A DNA stretch of 64,000 nt from Alphaproteobacteria bacterium (GTDB taxonomy: Bacteria > Pseudomonadota > Alphaproteobacteria > Rhizobiales > Xanthobacteraceae), in the NCBI GenBank assembly GCA_016869215.1, contig VGEP01000007.1, positions 1 through 64,000 on the forward strand, given 5' to 3'. The notes under the pieces are model-generated. The model ran no database searches, had not been told where the DNA came from, and saw only the letters and a list, made by a program, of their open reading frames with translations. A program made the position numbers and the translations under genes. Numbering within the stretch: position 1 is the first letter of the stretch; each line of letters starts with the position of its first letter. Positions 34,998-45,746 of the stretch are shown piece by piece.

Positions 34998-35357
34998 TCA
35001 GCGCCCCTTGCCGAGCGCCTGCTCATAGGATTCCGGCTTGAACCCGACCAGCAGCTTGCCGCCGCCGAGTTCCACGACCGGGCGCTTGATCATGGACGGC
35101 TGGCTCTGCATCAGCGTCACGGCCTTGCGGGCGTCGAGGCCTGCCTTGTCCTTGTCGGGGAGCTTGCGGAACGTGGTCCCGGCGCGGTTGAGCAGCGTCT
35201 CCCAGCCCACCGTCTTGCTCCATCGCTCCAGCCGCTCGCGCTCGATGCCTTCGGACTTGTAGTCGTGGAATGCGTAATCGACGCCGCGCTTGTCGAGCCA
35301 GGCGCGCGCCTTCTTCATCGTGTCGCAGCTCTTGATGCCGTAGACGGTGATCGCCAT
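34998..35357 (-). CDS. ArsC/Spx-family reductase-like protein (YffB type)
   Basis: 119 residues, thioredoxin-like fold. MAITVYGIKSCDTMKKARAW contains the single N-terminal Cys. FHDYKSEGIERERLERW and NRAGTTFRKLP follow, and PSMIKRPVVELGGGKLLVGF carries the conserved cis-Pro and Arg-Pro-Val block. Length and motifs fit the glutathione-dependent YffB subgroup better than true arsenate reductase. No ars genes are nearby. Confidence 0.9.
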   Translation of the reverse strand: MAITVYGIKSCDTMKKARAWLDKRGVDYAFHDYKSEGIERERLERWSKTVGWETLLNRAGTTFRKLPDKDKAGLDARKAVTLMQSQPSMIKRPVVELGGGKLLVGFKPESYEQALGKGR

Positions 35358-35481
35358 CGCCGCGACGCCCCCTGTTCACCCGGCCCTGACCGGTTGCCTC
35401 GATTTCATATCGTAGCCCACGCGGTTGACAGTTTGTAACCCGGCCGCTCAGATCGCACTGCGCCCAACCCCGCGAGGACTC

Positions 35482-35931
35482 ATGTCGACACCGCCCGTAG
35501 CCCCCGACCTGATGCCCTACGACATTCCCTACGGGCCCCCGATCACCGCGGACCGGGCGGCCAAGATCGCGGAGGCGGCTATCGCGGAAGCGAAGAAGGC
35601 GCCGCGCAACTGGAAGCTCGCCATCGCGGTGGTCGATCCGAACGGCGACCTCGTCTACTTCTACAAGATGGACGACACACAGCTCGGCTCGATCGAGATT
35701 GCAATCGAGAAGGCGCGCACGGCGGCCCGGCTGCGGCGGCCGACCGAAGACCTCTGGAAGGCGCTTCAGACGCAGGCCGGCGCCTATCTCACGACATTCG
35801 GCTTCGCCATCGCCATGGGCGCGTTTCCGCTGATCGAGAACGGCAAGCTGATCGGGGCCATCGGCGCGAGCGGCGGGATCGGCGCGCAGGACAACGTGGC
35901 GGCGAAGGCTGCGGCGGATTTGATCAAGTAG
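35482..35931 (+). CDS. GlcG/HbpS-like heme-binding domain protein
   Basis: 149 residues of the DUF336 group: ITADRAAKIAEAAIAEAKK, LAIAVVDPNGDLVYFYKMD, then a C-terminal GFAIAMGAFPLIENGKLIGA and IGASGGIGAQDN. No signal peptide is obvious. The ATG at 35482 is chosen; the track start at 35425 adds an unlikely leader. Homologues occur in glycolate and heme contexts; the specific role here is unknown. Convergent with guaA, 12 bp away. Confidence 0.88.
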   Translation: MSTPPVAPDLMPYDIPYGPPITADRAAKIAEAAIAEAKKAPRNWKLAIAVVDPNGDLVYFYKMDDTQLGSIEIAIEKARTAARLRRPTEDLWKALQTQAGAYLTTFGFAIAMGAFPLIENGKLIGAIGASGGIGAQDNVAAKAAADLIK

Positions 35932-35943
35932 GCGGGGCGGACG

Positions 35944-37497
35944 TTACTCCCACTCGATCGTCCCTGGCGGCTTGCTCGTCACGTCGTACACCACGCGGTT
36001 GACGCCCTTCACCTCGTTGATGATCCGCGTCGCGACGTGGCCAAGAAACTTCATGTCGAATTGATAGAAGTCCGCGGTCATGCCGTCGGTCGAGGTCACC
36101 GCGCGAAGCCCCACCACGAAATCGTAGGTGCGGCCGTCGCCCATCACGCCCACGGTCTTCACCGGCAGGATCACCGCGAACGCCTGCCAGATTTCGTCGT
36201 AGAGGCCGGCTCTCCGGATTTCCTCGATGTAGATTTCGTCGGCGAGCCGGAGGATGTCGAGCTTCTCTTTGGTGATCTCGCCCGGGCAGCGGATCGCAAG
36301 CCCCGGTCCGGGGAACGGATGGCGGCCGACGAACACGTCCGGCAGACCCAGCTCGCGGCCGAGCGCCCTCACCTCGTCCTTGAACAGTTCGCGCAAGGGC
36401 TCCACGAGCTTCATGTTCATGCGCTCGGGCAGGCCGCCGACGTTGTGGTGCGACTTGATCGTCACCGACGGCCCGCCGGTGAACGACACGCTTTCGATCA
36501 CGTCGGGATAGAGCGTGCCCTGCGCCAGGAACTCGGCGCCGCCGACTTTCCTGGCCTCGTCCTCGAACACGTCAATGAACAATTTGCCGATGGTCTTGCG
36601 CTTGATCTCCGGGTCGGTGACGCCCGCGAGCGCGCCGAGGAAGCGGCTGGCGGCGTTCACGTGCACCAGCGGAATGTTGTAATGGCCGCGGAATAACGCC
36701 ACTACGCGCTCGCCTTCGGCGGCGCGCAGCAGCCCGTGGTCGACGAACACGCAAGTCAATTGATCGCCGATGGCCTCGTGGATCAGCACCGCGGCGACCG
36801 CGCTGTCGACGCCGCCCGACAACCCGCAGATCACGCGGCCCTTGCCGACCTGGGCGCGGATTTTCTCGATCGCCTCCTGGCGGAATGCGCGCATGGTCCA
36901 GTCGCCGCGGCAGCCGGCGATCTTGCGCACGAAGTTGCGGATCAGCGCCGCGCCGTGCGGCGTGTGCACGACTTCGAGATGGAACTGGGTGGCGTAATAC
37001 TTGCGCGCGTCGTCGGCGATCATGGCGATCGGCGCATTCGGCGACGTGCCGACCACGCGGAAGCCCTTGGGAAGCCTCGTCACCCGGTCGCCGTGGCTCA
37101 TCCAGACCGGGTACTTCTCGCCCTTCTTCCAGACGCCGTCGAACAGCGGCGAGTCTTCGACCACCGTCACCTCGGCGCGGCCGAATTCGCGATGGTGCCC
37201 GCCCTCGACTTCGCCGCCGAGCTGGTGCGCCATGGTCTGTTCGCCGTAGCAGATGCCGAGCACCGGCACGCCGGAATCGAAAATCGCCTTGGGCGCCGAC
37301 GGCGCGTCCTTGTCGAGCACGGACGCAGGCCCGCCGGACAGGATCACGGCCCTGGGCTTCATCGCGGCGAAGGCTTCGGCCGCCTTCTGGAACGGCACGA
37401 TCTCGGAATAGACGCCCTCTTCGCGCACCCGGCGCGCAATCAGTTGCGTCACCTGGGAGCCGAAATCGACGATCAGAATCTTGTCGTGGGTTTCCAT
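35944..37497 (-). CDS. guaA: GMP synthase (glutamine-hydrolysing)
   Basis: Final step of GMP synthesis from XMP. 517 residues. Starts [20 protein letters not shown]. The class I amidotransferase domain has the nucleophile in [17 protein letters not shown]. The ATP pyrophosphatase P-loop is [17 protein letters not shown]. The dimerisation domain ends PPGTIEWE, the family C-terminus. The track merges it with an upstream frame to 850 residues; the ATG at 37497 is correct by homology. guaB lies about 5 kb upstream on the same strand. Confidence 0.98.
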   Translation of the reverse strand: METHDKILIVDFGSQVTQLIARRVREEGVYSEIVPFQKAAEAFAAMKPRAVILSGGPASVLDKDAPSAPKAIFDSGVPVLGICYGEQTMAHQLGGEVEGGHHREFGRAEVTVVEDSPLFDGVWKKGEKYPVWMSHGDRVTRLPKGFRVVGTSPNAPIAMIADDARKYYATQFHLEVVHTPHGAALIRNFVRKIAGCRGDWTMRAFRQEAIEKIRAQVGKGRVICGLSGGVDSAVAAVLIHEAIGDQLTCVFVDHGLLRAAEGERVVALFRGHYNIPLVHVNAASRFLGALAGVTDPEIKRKTIGKLFIDVFEDEARKVGGAEFLAQGTLYPDVIESVSFTGGPSVTIKSHHNVGGLPERMNMKLVEPLRELFKDEVRALGRELGLPDVFVGRHPFPGPGLAIRCPGEITKEKLDILRLADEIYIEEIRRAGLYDEIWQAFAVILPVKTVGVMGDGRTYDFVVGLRAVTSTDGMTADFYQFDMKFLGHVATRIINEVKGVNRVVYDVTSKPPGTIEWE

Positions 37498-37577
37498 GGC
37501 GGGTTCTAGGTCAGCCGCCTCGGGTTGTCGAGATTGCGGCTGTCTTGATTGCGGCTGTCTTGCCGCCGCGACGGAAG

Positions 37578-38879
37578 TCATGCCTTGCGCCTCAAAAGGC
37601 TTACGAAAAACCCGTCGGTGCCGGTCCGGCGCGGCGTCATCAACAGGCCCTCGTCCGAAATAAGCACCGCCTTGCAGAAAAGATAGGCGCGCTCGCCCAG
37701 CACCCCCGCGGTCTCGGCGGGCTTTTCCACGGAAAAATCCGAATGCCGCGCGGCGAAGGCCCGCACCTGACCGCCGTTTTCCTCGTCCAGCACCGAGCAG
37801 GTGATGTAGGCGATCCGCCCGCCCGGCCGGACCAGCATGGCGGCGCGCTCCAGCACCTCGGCCTGCTCCTTGAGGCGGACCTCCAGCGACCCCGGCCGCA
37901 CCCGCCATTTGGCGTCCGGATTGCGCCGCCAGGCGCCGATGCCGGTGCAGGGCGCGTCGATCAGCACCAGGTCGGCGCGACCATCGAGATCGGCCAGTTC
38001 CGAACCGTCGGACTTCGGCGTGCGGACCTGGACATTGCGGACGCCAGCGCGCTCCAGCCTTGCGTGGATCGGAGCGAGCCGCCGCTTGTCGTCGTCGGTG
38101 GCGAAAATCTGGCCCGTGTTCCGCATCGCGGCCGCCAGCGCCAGCGTCTTGCCGCCGCCGCCGGCACAAAGGTCGACGACCTGCTCGCCCGGCTGAGCGC
38201 CGGCGAACAGCGCCGCAAGCTGCGAGCCCTCGTCCTGGATTTCGATCAGGCCTTTCAGATAGGCCAGCTCGGCGTGGATCGCGGGGCTCTTGGAATCGGC
38301 GCTCAATACAATGCGAAGACCGACCGGCGACCAGCGCGCCGGTTCGGCCTTGAGGTCGGCGAGCGCCGCGAGTGCTTCGTCGCGCTCGCCCTTCAAGGTG
38401 TTGACCCGCAGATCGAGCGGTGCGCGCTGGGCCAGCGCCGCGCCCTCCTCCGCGCGCTCGTCGCCGAACACGCGGGCGAGGTGCGGATCGAGCCATTCGG
38501 GGTAATCGCCCAGCACATGCGCCGGCGCATCGGACGGCATATCGCCGGTGAGCTTCGCGCGCTCGGCGTCGGTGAGCGGCGGCGGCGCATGGCGCGAGCC
38601 GTCGGCAAGCCGCGTGATGGCGTCGGCGTCGAGCCCGCGCTCGCGCTTCAGCATTCCGAGGAGGATGGCGCGCGCTGTCGCCTCGCCCATGAGGTGCGCC
38701 GACGACGCCTTGCGGCGCAGCGCGTCATAAACGAGGCCAGCGATGGCGGCGCGGTCGCCGGAGCCCGCGAAGCGATGCGACAGGCCCCAGTCCTTCAGCG
38801 CATCCGCCGCCGGGCGGCGGCGCGCCTCGATGTCGACAAACACCTCGATGGCGGCGGCCAGACGGGCGGCGGGCGTCAT
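37578..38879 (-). CDS. rsmB: RsmB/NOP-family rRNA cytosine-C5 methyltransferase
   Basis: 433 residues. The N-terminal about 140 residues are a helical NusB-like RNA-binding region ([20 protein letters not shown]). The SAM domain has [39 protein letters not shown] with the TCys-type DAPC, and the catalytic Cys in [14 protein letters not shown]. Methylates cytosine of small-subunit rRNA; which position is not provable here. ATG 38879 overlaps the MAPEG stop by 4 bases (ATGA). guaA lies 80 bp downstream. Confidence 0.9.
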   Translation of the reverse strand: MTPAARLAAAIEVFVDIEARRRPAADALKDWGLSHRFAGSGDRAAIAGLVYDALRRKASSAHLMGEATARAILLGMLKRERGLDADAITRLADGSRHAPPPLTDAERAKLTGDMPSDAPAHVLGDYPEWLDPHLARVFGDERAEEGAALAQRAPLDLRVNTLKGERDEALAALADLKAEPARWSPVGLRIVLSADSKSPAIHAELAYLKGLIEIQDEGSQLAALFAGAQPGEQVVDLCAGGGGKTLALAAAMRNTGQIFATDDDKRRLAPIHARLERAGVRNVQVRTPKSDGSELADLDGRADLVLIDAPCTGIGAWRRNPDAKWRVRPGSLEVRLKEQAEVLERAAMLVRPGGRIAYITCSVLDEENGGQVRAFAARHSDFSVEKPAETAGVLGERAYLFCKAVLISDEGLLMTPRRTGTDGFFVSLLRRKA

Positions 38880-39301
38880 GTCGAAGCGGCGAGAATGCGG
38901 ACGATGAAGACCAGCCACATGAGGATCAGCACGAGCGCGCCGACCCCAAACACAAGGCCCCGCCGGATGACGACATTGTTCGTGGTGTGGATATAGGCGT
39001 GCACCAGACGGGTCGCGACGAACATCCACGCCATGACGACGAACAGCAGGTCGGCCTGCCTGGTGACCAGCGCCAGAGCGGTCAGCACGTAAAACAGGAC
39101 CGGCAGCTCGAATTGATTCGAAAAGCAGTTCGCCACCTGCTGCGTACGCGGCGGCCAGTTCGGCTCGCGCAATGCAATACGGGAGGGCTGCACCGCGCCG
39201 CTGCTGAAATCGCCCTGCCTTATCATTGCAAGCCAAAGCAGCAGACCGAGCGTCAGCGCGACCTGCACAAACAGCGGGGCAAGAACCGAGGCAACCGACA
39301 T
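38876..39301 (-). CDS. MAPEG family membrane protein
   Basis: 141 residues, four transmembrane helices (VLAPLFVQVALTLGLLLWLA, FELPVLFYVLTALALV, LLFVVMAWMFVATRLVHAYI, LVFGVGALVLILMWLVFIVR). FSNQFELPVLFY and the RLVHAYIHTTNNVVIRRGLV loop are the MAPEG eicosanoid/glutathione signature. ATG 39301 (MSVASVLAPLF) is preferred over the track TTG at 39364. The stop overlaps the rsmB start, so the two are translationally coupled. Substrate unknown. Confidence 0.88.
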   Translation of the reverse strand: MSVASVLAPLFVQVALTLGLLLWLAMIRQGDFSSGAVQPSRIALREPNWPPRTQQVANCFSNQFELPVLFYVLTALALVTRQADLLFVVMAWMFVATRLVHAYIHTTNNVVIRRGLVFGVGALVLILMWLVFIVRILAAST

Positions 39302-39396
39302 GACGACCCTGAGTGCAACGCCGCGGACCGGCGGCTCGAACTTGTAGCGTCCAAGCACCGTCAAAGATAGCTTTGGCCTCCGGGGAATCTTCGACG

Positions 39397-40110
39397 ATGC
39401 GTTACATCCTCGCTCTCGTGGCAGGTGCGGCCGGCGCGGCCCTCGGCGTTGCGCTCGGGGCCGCGGCCGGCCTCCTGATCGCCTCCGCGACCGGCATGGC
39501 GAACGCCGTGGGCGAAGCGGCCGTATTCGCTCTCTTCGTGTGCGGTCCGGTGGGCGGCCTCCTGGGGCTCGGCCTGGGCGTCTGGCTCGCGGTCAGGCGA
39601 CGCGGCTTTGCAGCGTTTGCCGCGCATCTGGGGACGACTGTCGTAGGGCTAGGCGGTATCGCGGGAGCCGCGCTCTACCTCGCATTCGGGATGCAGACCC
39701 ATGTCAATCCGAACGGCGCCGCGCCGCGGCTGATGTTCGAAATCCGGCTGCCTCCCGGCGCCATACCGCCGCCGCGCGAAGGCACAATCGAACTGCACAC
39801 CAGCAAGAACCGGATGCCGGCCAGGATCGCGCAAGCGGCGCGCACCGGCGACGACGGCCGCCCGGTCGTCGAAGGCCATGTGGAGATGGCCTACAACGTC
39901 TCGCAGCGGTCGCTGATCCTGAAGATGGGCGACAAGGGTGACGTGGTGTTCAAGATCAACCTGTCCGGCGTTCCCAAGCACAGCAAGACGCTCGGGCCGT
40001 GGCGGCCGGCCGACCACATTTTCGAGCCGGGCAAGGATCGGGCGCGGCCCGCAACCGCCGCCGACGCCTACGAGATCCGCTACCGCGCCGCCTGGGCGGG
40101 TGAAGACTAG
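39397..40110 (+). CDS. Uncharacterised membrane protein with C-terminal beta domain (paralogue 1)
   Basis: 237 residues. Three hydrophobic segments lie in the first about 110 residues (ILALVAGAAGAALGVALGAA, FALFVCGPVGGLLGLGLGVW, TTVVGLGGIAGAALYLAFG). An extracytoplasmic domain of about 125 residues follows: MFEIRLPPGAIPP, ELHTSKNRMPARI, SLILKMGDKGDVVFKI, GPWRPADHIFEPG and final AYEIRYRAAW. The same plan and the F/YE-I/L-RLPPG and YEIRYR motifs recur in the gene at 40772. Function unknown. It is divergent from the MAPEG gene. Confidence 0.75.
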   Translation: MRYILALVAGAAGAALGVALGAAAGLLIASATGMANAVGEAAVFALFVCGPVGGLLGLGLGVWLAVRRRGFAAFAAHLGTTVVGLGGIAGAALYLAFGMQTHVNPNGAAPRLMFEIRLPPGAIPPPREGTIELHTSKNRMPARIAQAARTGDDGRPVVEGHVEMAYNVSQRSLILKMGDKGDVVFKINLSGVPKHSKTLGPWRPADHIFEPGKDRARPATAADAYEIRYRAAWAGED

Positions 40111-40138
40111 GGCCGGCGAGGATTGACCCGCTCAGCCA

Positions 40139-40693
40139 TTACAGTTTGACGCTGATCGCGGTCTCGCCGTCCTCGCCGATCAGAGCGCTTTGCCAGCTTT
40201 TGCCGTCGAACAGCGCCGCATGCACGTCGTCGGCGGTGCCGCCGTGGTTGAGGTTGGCGGTGACCAGCATGCCGCCGGTCTTGAGCAGCTTGTGCAGGGT
40301 CTTGTGCAGCGCCGGCACCGGCGAGTGGCCGTCGAAGAAGGCGACGTCATAGCCCGGATCGAGCGTGGGCAGCACCTTGGCGAAGTCGCCTTCATGCACG
40401 GTGATGCACTTGTCGAAGCCTTCGGCGGCGATGTTCTCGCGCGCGAGCCGCACGTGCTCCGGATCGCGCTCGACGGTATCCACCCTGGCCTTCGGGGCGC
40501 CGCTCGCAAGCGACAGCGACGTGTATCCGAGCGCGCAGCCGAGTTCGAGAATGCGCCGCGCACCGGCCGCCGCCGCGACGGTCGCCAGCAGCGGTCCGTT
40601 GTCGTAGGGCCAGGCGCCGCAGCCGTGCCGCGCGCGGTGCTTGAGCGTGGCCTCGCGCACATGCGCGAACGGATCGTCGGATTTCTTCGGCAT
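40139..40693 (-). CDS. O-methyltransferase-like SAM-dependent methyltransferase
   Basis: 184 residues, class I Rossmann methyltransferase of the caffeoyl-CoA/catechol type. Motif I is ILELGCALGYTSLSLA, motif II RVDTVERDPEHVRLARENI, then VAFFDGHSPVPALHKTLHKL for the acidic metal site and GGMLVTANLNHGG. It is shorter than typical O-methyltransferases of this type (about 220). Lies between two paralogous membrane proteins on the opposite strand. Substrate unknown. Confidence 0.82.
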   Translation of the reverse strand: MPKKSDDPFAHVREATLKHRARHGCGAWPYDNGPLLATVAAAAGARRILELGCALGYTSLSLASGAPKARVDTVERDPEHVRLARENIAAEGFDKCITVHEGDFAKVLPTLDPGYDVAFFDGHSPVPALHKTLHKLLKTGGMLVTANLNHGGTADDVHAALFDGKSWQSALIGEDGETAISVKL

Positions 40694-40771
40694 TCAACGC
40701 TCCTCAACCGGCAGGCTTGAACCGCGCCGCTTGCGGGCGCGACTAAATCCAAACGCTCACTGAGCTAACCC

Positions 40772-41500
40772 GTGTCGAACGATAATTCCAGCGCCGCCGA
40801 GCCGGGCCGAGGCCGATCCGCGCTTCCACCATGGGCGCTGGTAGCTCTCGCGACCGTCTCGGCGCTCGCCGGCTTGTGGCTCGGCTATCCGCTTGCCCAG
40901 TTGCTCGTCGTGGGTGTCGCCACGGCCACCGACCGCGACGTTACCGAACTCAAGGACATGGTGATTTCAGCCGCGATTTGCGGGCCCATCGTCGGCGCCG
41001 CTGGAGCGGTCTGGCTTGCCTTGATCGTCTGCCGTGCCGGGCAGCGCGCCCGCACCACAGCCATGGCCGCGTTCGCCCTTTTGACCGTTGCAGGCGCCGC
41101 CATGATGGCCACCGCCTTCGACTGGCCGAAGGCGTCCGGCGCGCCGGTGGTCCGCTACGAATTGCGGCTGCCGCCGGGCACCGAGGTCAACATGGGCAAC
41201 ATTGACTTCGGCATCTGGGCCGGACGCTCGGGTCATGGCGTCTATGTCGAACGGATCGCCCAGGTTGACGGACGCCCGCTGGTCCGCGGCGACTTCACAT
41301 TGCGGCAAGAAGGCACCGAGGAAGTGCTGGCGCTCAGGATCGGCAGAGGGCCCGCGCGCCGCTGGCGGGTTCCGATCGCGCCGGACGCGAAACTGGAGAA
41401 AGACTACGGTCCCTGGCAGCGGATCGAGTTTCTCCCCGGCAGCGCGCCGGCAGAAGGCGACGGCTACGAGATCCGCTACCGGGTGCGGAAATACCTGTAG
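40772..41500 (+). CDS. Uncharacterised membrane protein with C-terminal beta domain (paralogue 2)
   Basis: 242 residues, GTG start at 40772. Three hydrophobic segments occupy the first about 115 residues (WALVALATVSALAGLWLGYP, ISAAICGPIVGAAGAVWLAL, FALLTVAGAAMMATAF). A domain follows with VVRYELRLPPGTEVN, VYVERIAQVDGRPLVRGDFT, LALRIGRGPARRW and GPWQRIEFLPG, ending DGYEIRYRVRKYL. The domain order and motifs match the gene at 39397, with the methyltransferase between on the other strand. No function is recognised. Confidence 0.75.
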   Translation: MSNDNSSAAEPGRGRSALPPWALVALATVSALAGLWLGYPLAQLLVVGVATATDRDVTELKDMVISAAICGPIVGAAGAVWLALIVCRAGQRARTTAMAAFALLTVAGAAMMATAFDWPKASGAPVVRYELRLPPGTEVNMGNIDFGIWAGRSGHGVYVERIAQVDGRPLVRGDFTLRQEGTEEVLALRIGRGPARRWRVPIAPDAKLEKDYGPWQRIEFLPGSAPAEGDGYEIRYRVRKYL

Positions 41501-41513
41501 CCACCCGTGCACC

Positions 41514-42530
41514 TCAAGTCGCAACGCGCACGATCAGCTTGCCGAAATTCTTGCCGCGCAGCAGACCGATCAAGGCTTGCGGCGCATTCTCGATGCCGTC
41601 GACCGTGTCCTCGCGGTATTTAACCCGCCCCTCGCGCAACCAGGCCGATACGTCGCGCAGGAAATCGCCGTGGCGCGCGGCGAAGTCGGTGACGATGAAG
41701 CCGCGCAAGGTGAGCCGCTTGGTCAGGATCGCGCGAGTCAGCGCCGAGGTCCGCAGCGCGCCATCCGGCATTTCCACGGCGTTGTAAGTCGCAATCTGCC
41801 CGCAGACCGGCACGCGCGCGAAGTTGTTGAGCAGCGGAAACACCGCCTCGAACACCGCACCGCCGACGTTCTCGAAATAGACGTCGATGCCGTTGGGGCA
41901 CGCCGCCTTCAGACGCCCCGGCAAGTCGCCGCCGCGATGGTCGACGCAGGCGTCGAAGCCGAGCTCGTCCGTCACGTAGCGGCACTTGTCCGGCCCGCCC
42001 GCAATCCCCACCGCACGCGCGCCCTTGATTTTGGCAATCTGGCCGACCACCGAGCCGACCGCGCCGGATGCCGCCGACACCACCACCGTCTCGCCTTCCT
42101 TGGGCTGGCCGATTTCGAGTAGCCCCGTGTAGGCCGTCATGCCCGGCATGCCGAGCACGCCGAGTGCGGTCGAAAGCGGCGCAAGCGAGGGATCGAGCTT
42201 GCGTACGCCTTTGCCATCGGACAAAGCGTGGGTCTGCCAGCCATTGGCGCCGAACACGACGTCGCCGGGCTTATAGCCATCGAGGTTCGATTGCACGACC
42301 TCGCTCACCGTGCGGCCCTCCATCGTCTGCCCGATCTCTACCGGCTTGGCGTAGGACGGCGCGTCGCTCATGCGCCCGCGCATGTAGGGATCGAGCGACA
42401 GCCACAGCGTTCGCAGCAGCATCTGGCCGGGGCCCGGCGCGGGCTCCGGCATCGTCTCGATGCGGAAGTCGCTGTCCTTCGGCTCGCCGACCGGCCGCGC
42501 CGCGAGAACGATGCGCGTGCCGGCGGCCAT
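41514..42530 (-). CDS. NADP-dependent medium-chain reductase (CurA/leukotriene B4 dehydrogenase-like)
   Basis: 338 residues, zinc-free MDR. The N-terminal substrate domain has LSLDPYMRGRMSDAPSYAKP, the hallmark of this subfamily. The NADP fold is VVSAASGAVGSVVGQIAKIK. VDVYFENVGG follows and the C-terminus is LIGLLRGKNFGKLIVRV. It reduces a carbon-carbon double bond next to a ketone or aldehyde; the natural substrate is unknown. It stops 2 bp after the guaB stop region (guaB ends at 42533), on the same strand, so it lies directly downstream of guaB and may be cotranscribed. Confidence 0.9.
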   Translation of the reverse strand: MAAGTRIVLAARPVGEPKDSDFRIETMPEPAPGPGQMLLRTLWLSLDPYMRGRMSDAPSYAKPVEIGQTMEGRTVSEVVQSNLDGYKPGDVVFGANGWQTHALSDGKGVRKLDPSLAPLSTALGVLGMPGMTAYTGLLEIGQPKEGETVVVSAASGAVGSVVGQIAKIKGARAVGIAGGPDKCRYVTDELGFDACVDHRGGDLPGRLKAACPNGIDVYFENVGGAVFEAVFPLLNNFARVPVCGQIATYNAVEMPDGALRTSALTRAILTKRLTLRGFIVTDFAARHGDFLRDVSAWLREGRVKYREDTVDGIENAPQALIGLLRGKNFGKLIVRVAT

Positions 42531-42532
42531 AG

Positions 42533-44152
<1,620 letters not shown>

Positions 44153-44310
44153 TCACGGACGTCATGGGTTTCATAGCCCACGGCCAACTTGTCCTGTGGA
44201 ACCTTCCGTGCCGCACCGCCGCCGCATCGGCGCGCTTCAAGGCCAGGCGGCGTCTCTGGTCCGTCACCGAAACCGGGGATAGATTCTCAGAACCAAGTTC
44301 GGAGCCGATC

Positions 44311-45699
44311 ATGCCGCGCCCGCGGATCGTCATTGGCCGGCCGGCCGCACCGCCGATTGCGGCGGCGCTCGCGGCTGCGATGGCTGTGGCTGCATTCGCC
44401 GCTCCGGCTGCGGCCCAGCAGCCTTCGGCCGAAGAGCGGCGCTGCACCGGGCAAATTCAGGCGACGGCGCAGGCCCAGGCGCAGGCCTGCTCTGTCCTGA
44501 TCGAAAGTGGCCACTACAGCGCGCAGAACCTCGCAATCCTTCATTCCAACCGCGGCATCGCCCACGCCAAGGCCGAGGACTTCGACCGCGCCGTCGCCGA
44601 CTTCGAAGCGGCAATCCGCATCAGCCCCGGCCATCTGCGCGCCCACATCAATCTCGGCAATGCGCACTACGCCAAGCGTGACTTCGACCGCGCTATCGCG
44701 GCCTTCTCCGACGCGATCCGGCTCGATCCAAGGCAGTCCGCAAGCTTCATGAGCCGCGCCAACGCCTACGACGCCAAGGGCGACGGCGAGCGCGCCATCG
44801 CCGATTACGACCAGGCGATACGGCTCGATCCGAACTTCGCCACCGCCTATTTCAACCGCGGCGGCGCGCACCGCCGCCGCGGCGACGCCGAGCGCGCCAT
44901 CGCTGACTACGATCAGGCGATCCGGATGAACCCGCGCTACGTCGCGGCGCTCAACAACCGGGGCATCGCGCACGCCGATCGCGGCGACTACGACCGCGCG
45001 ATCACCGACTACAACGAGGCGCTCAAGATCGACCCAAGCTACGCCAGCGCCTACACCAACCGCGGCAACGCGCTGCGGGCGAAGCGCGACTACGACCGCG
45101 CGGCGGCCGACTTCGATCAGGCGATCAAGGCCGATCCGAAATTTACGCTCGGCTATCTCAACCGCGGCCTGGTCTGGTTCGACAAGCGCGACTACAGCCG
45201 CGCCGTCGCCGACTTCGGCGAGGCGATCAAGCTCGCGCCCGACGATGCGCGCGGCTACATCAACCGCGGCACTGCGCTTGAGGCCAGCGGCGCGTTCGAA
45301 CCGGCCCTGAAAGATTTCGAGCAGGCGATCAAGCTCGATCCGAAGAATGCGCTGGCCTACGATAGCCGTGGCAACGTCTGGCGCAGCACCGGCCGGATCG
45401 AGCGAGCCGTCGCCGACTACTCCGAGGCCATTGCGCTTGCGCCGACTTACGCGCACGCGCGCTTCAACCGGGCGCAGGCGCATTACATCGCGGGCCGCTT
45501 CCGCGAAGCGCTCGCCGACGCCGAGGCCGCGGCGAAGCTCAATCCGCAAGGCGCGCACGCGCTCAGCCTGCGCGGGCTGATCCAGGAGAAGCTCGGCGCG
45601 AAGCCGCAGGCGATTGCCGATTTCCGCCGCGCCATCGCCCTCGACGCGACCTTGCAGCAGGCGGCGGAGGGGCTCCGGCGGCTCGGGGCTACGCCGTAG
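44311..45699 (+). CDS. Secreted 11-repeat TPR protein
   Basis: 462 residues. A signal peptide (AAALAAAMAVAAFAAPAAA) is followed by a Cys-containing stretch (ERRCTGQIQATAQAQAQACS). Eleven tetratricopeptide repeats run back to back with no linkers, each exactly 34 residues, from about residue 75 to the end. Repeated elements are NRG-x-A, DYDRAIADYDQAI and L-DP. A superhelical periplasmic scaffold is expected. ATG 44311 is chosen; the track start at 44026 runs into the guaB start. The 284-bp gap to guaB holds both promoters and a short hairpin near 44093-44113. Confidence 0.9.
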   Translation: MPRPRIVIGRPAAPPIAAALAAAMAVAAFAAPAAAQQPSAEERRCTGQIQATAQAQAQACSVLIESGHYSAQNLAILHSNRGIAHAKAEDFDRAVADFEAAIRISPGHLRAHINLGNAHYAKRDFDRAIAAFSDAIRLDPRQSASFMSRANAYDAKGDGERAIADYDQAIRLDPNFATAYFNRGGAHRRRGDAERAIADYDQAIRMNPRYVAALNNRGIAHADRGDYDRAITDYNEALKIDPSYASAYTNRGNALRAKRDYDRAAADFDQAIKADPKFTLGYLNRGLVWFDKRDYSRAVADFGEAIKLAPDDARGYINRGTALEASGAFEPALKDFEQAIKLDPKNALAYDSRGNVWRSTGRIERAVADYSEAIALAPTYAHARFNRAQAHYIAGRFREALADAEAAAKLNPQGAHALSLRGLIQEKLGAKPQAIADFRRAIALDATLQQAAEGLRRLGATP

Positions 45700-45746
45700 A
45701 GCATGATCCCGAAAAGTAGGGCCCGGTTTTCGGACAAGATCATGCT
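45699..45746. repeat. Dispersed palindrome forming the convergent terminator
   Basis: GAGCATGATCCCGAAAA is mirrored by TTTTCGGACAAGATCATGCTC. This GAGCATGATC...GATCATGCTC type is one I recognise as a very common intergenic hairpin in Bradyrhizobium-like genomes. It begins on the last base of the TPR stop codon and ends on the last base of the rlmE stop codon, filling the entire convergent gap. Confidence 0.8.

Noticed and set aside
35944-38496. 850-residue ORF that would fuse guaA to an upstream protein
   Set aside because: The upstream part is antisense-frame shadow of rsm[16 protein letters not shown] at 37497 is the family start.
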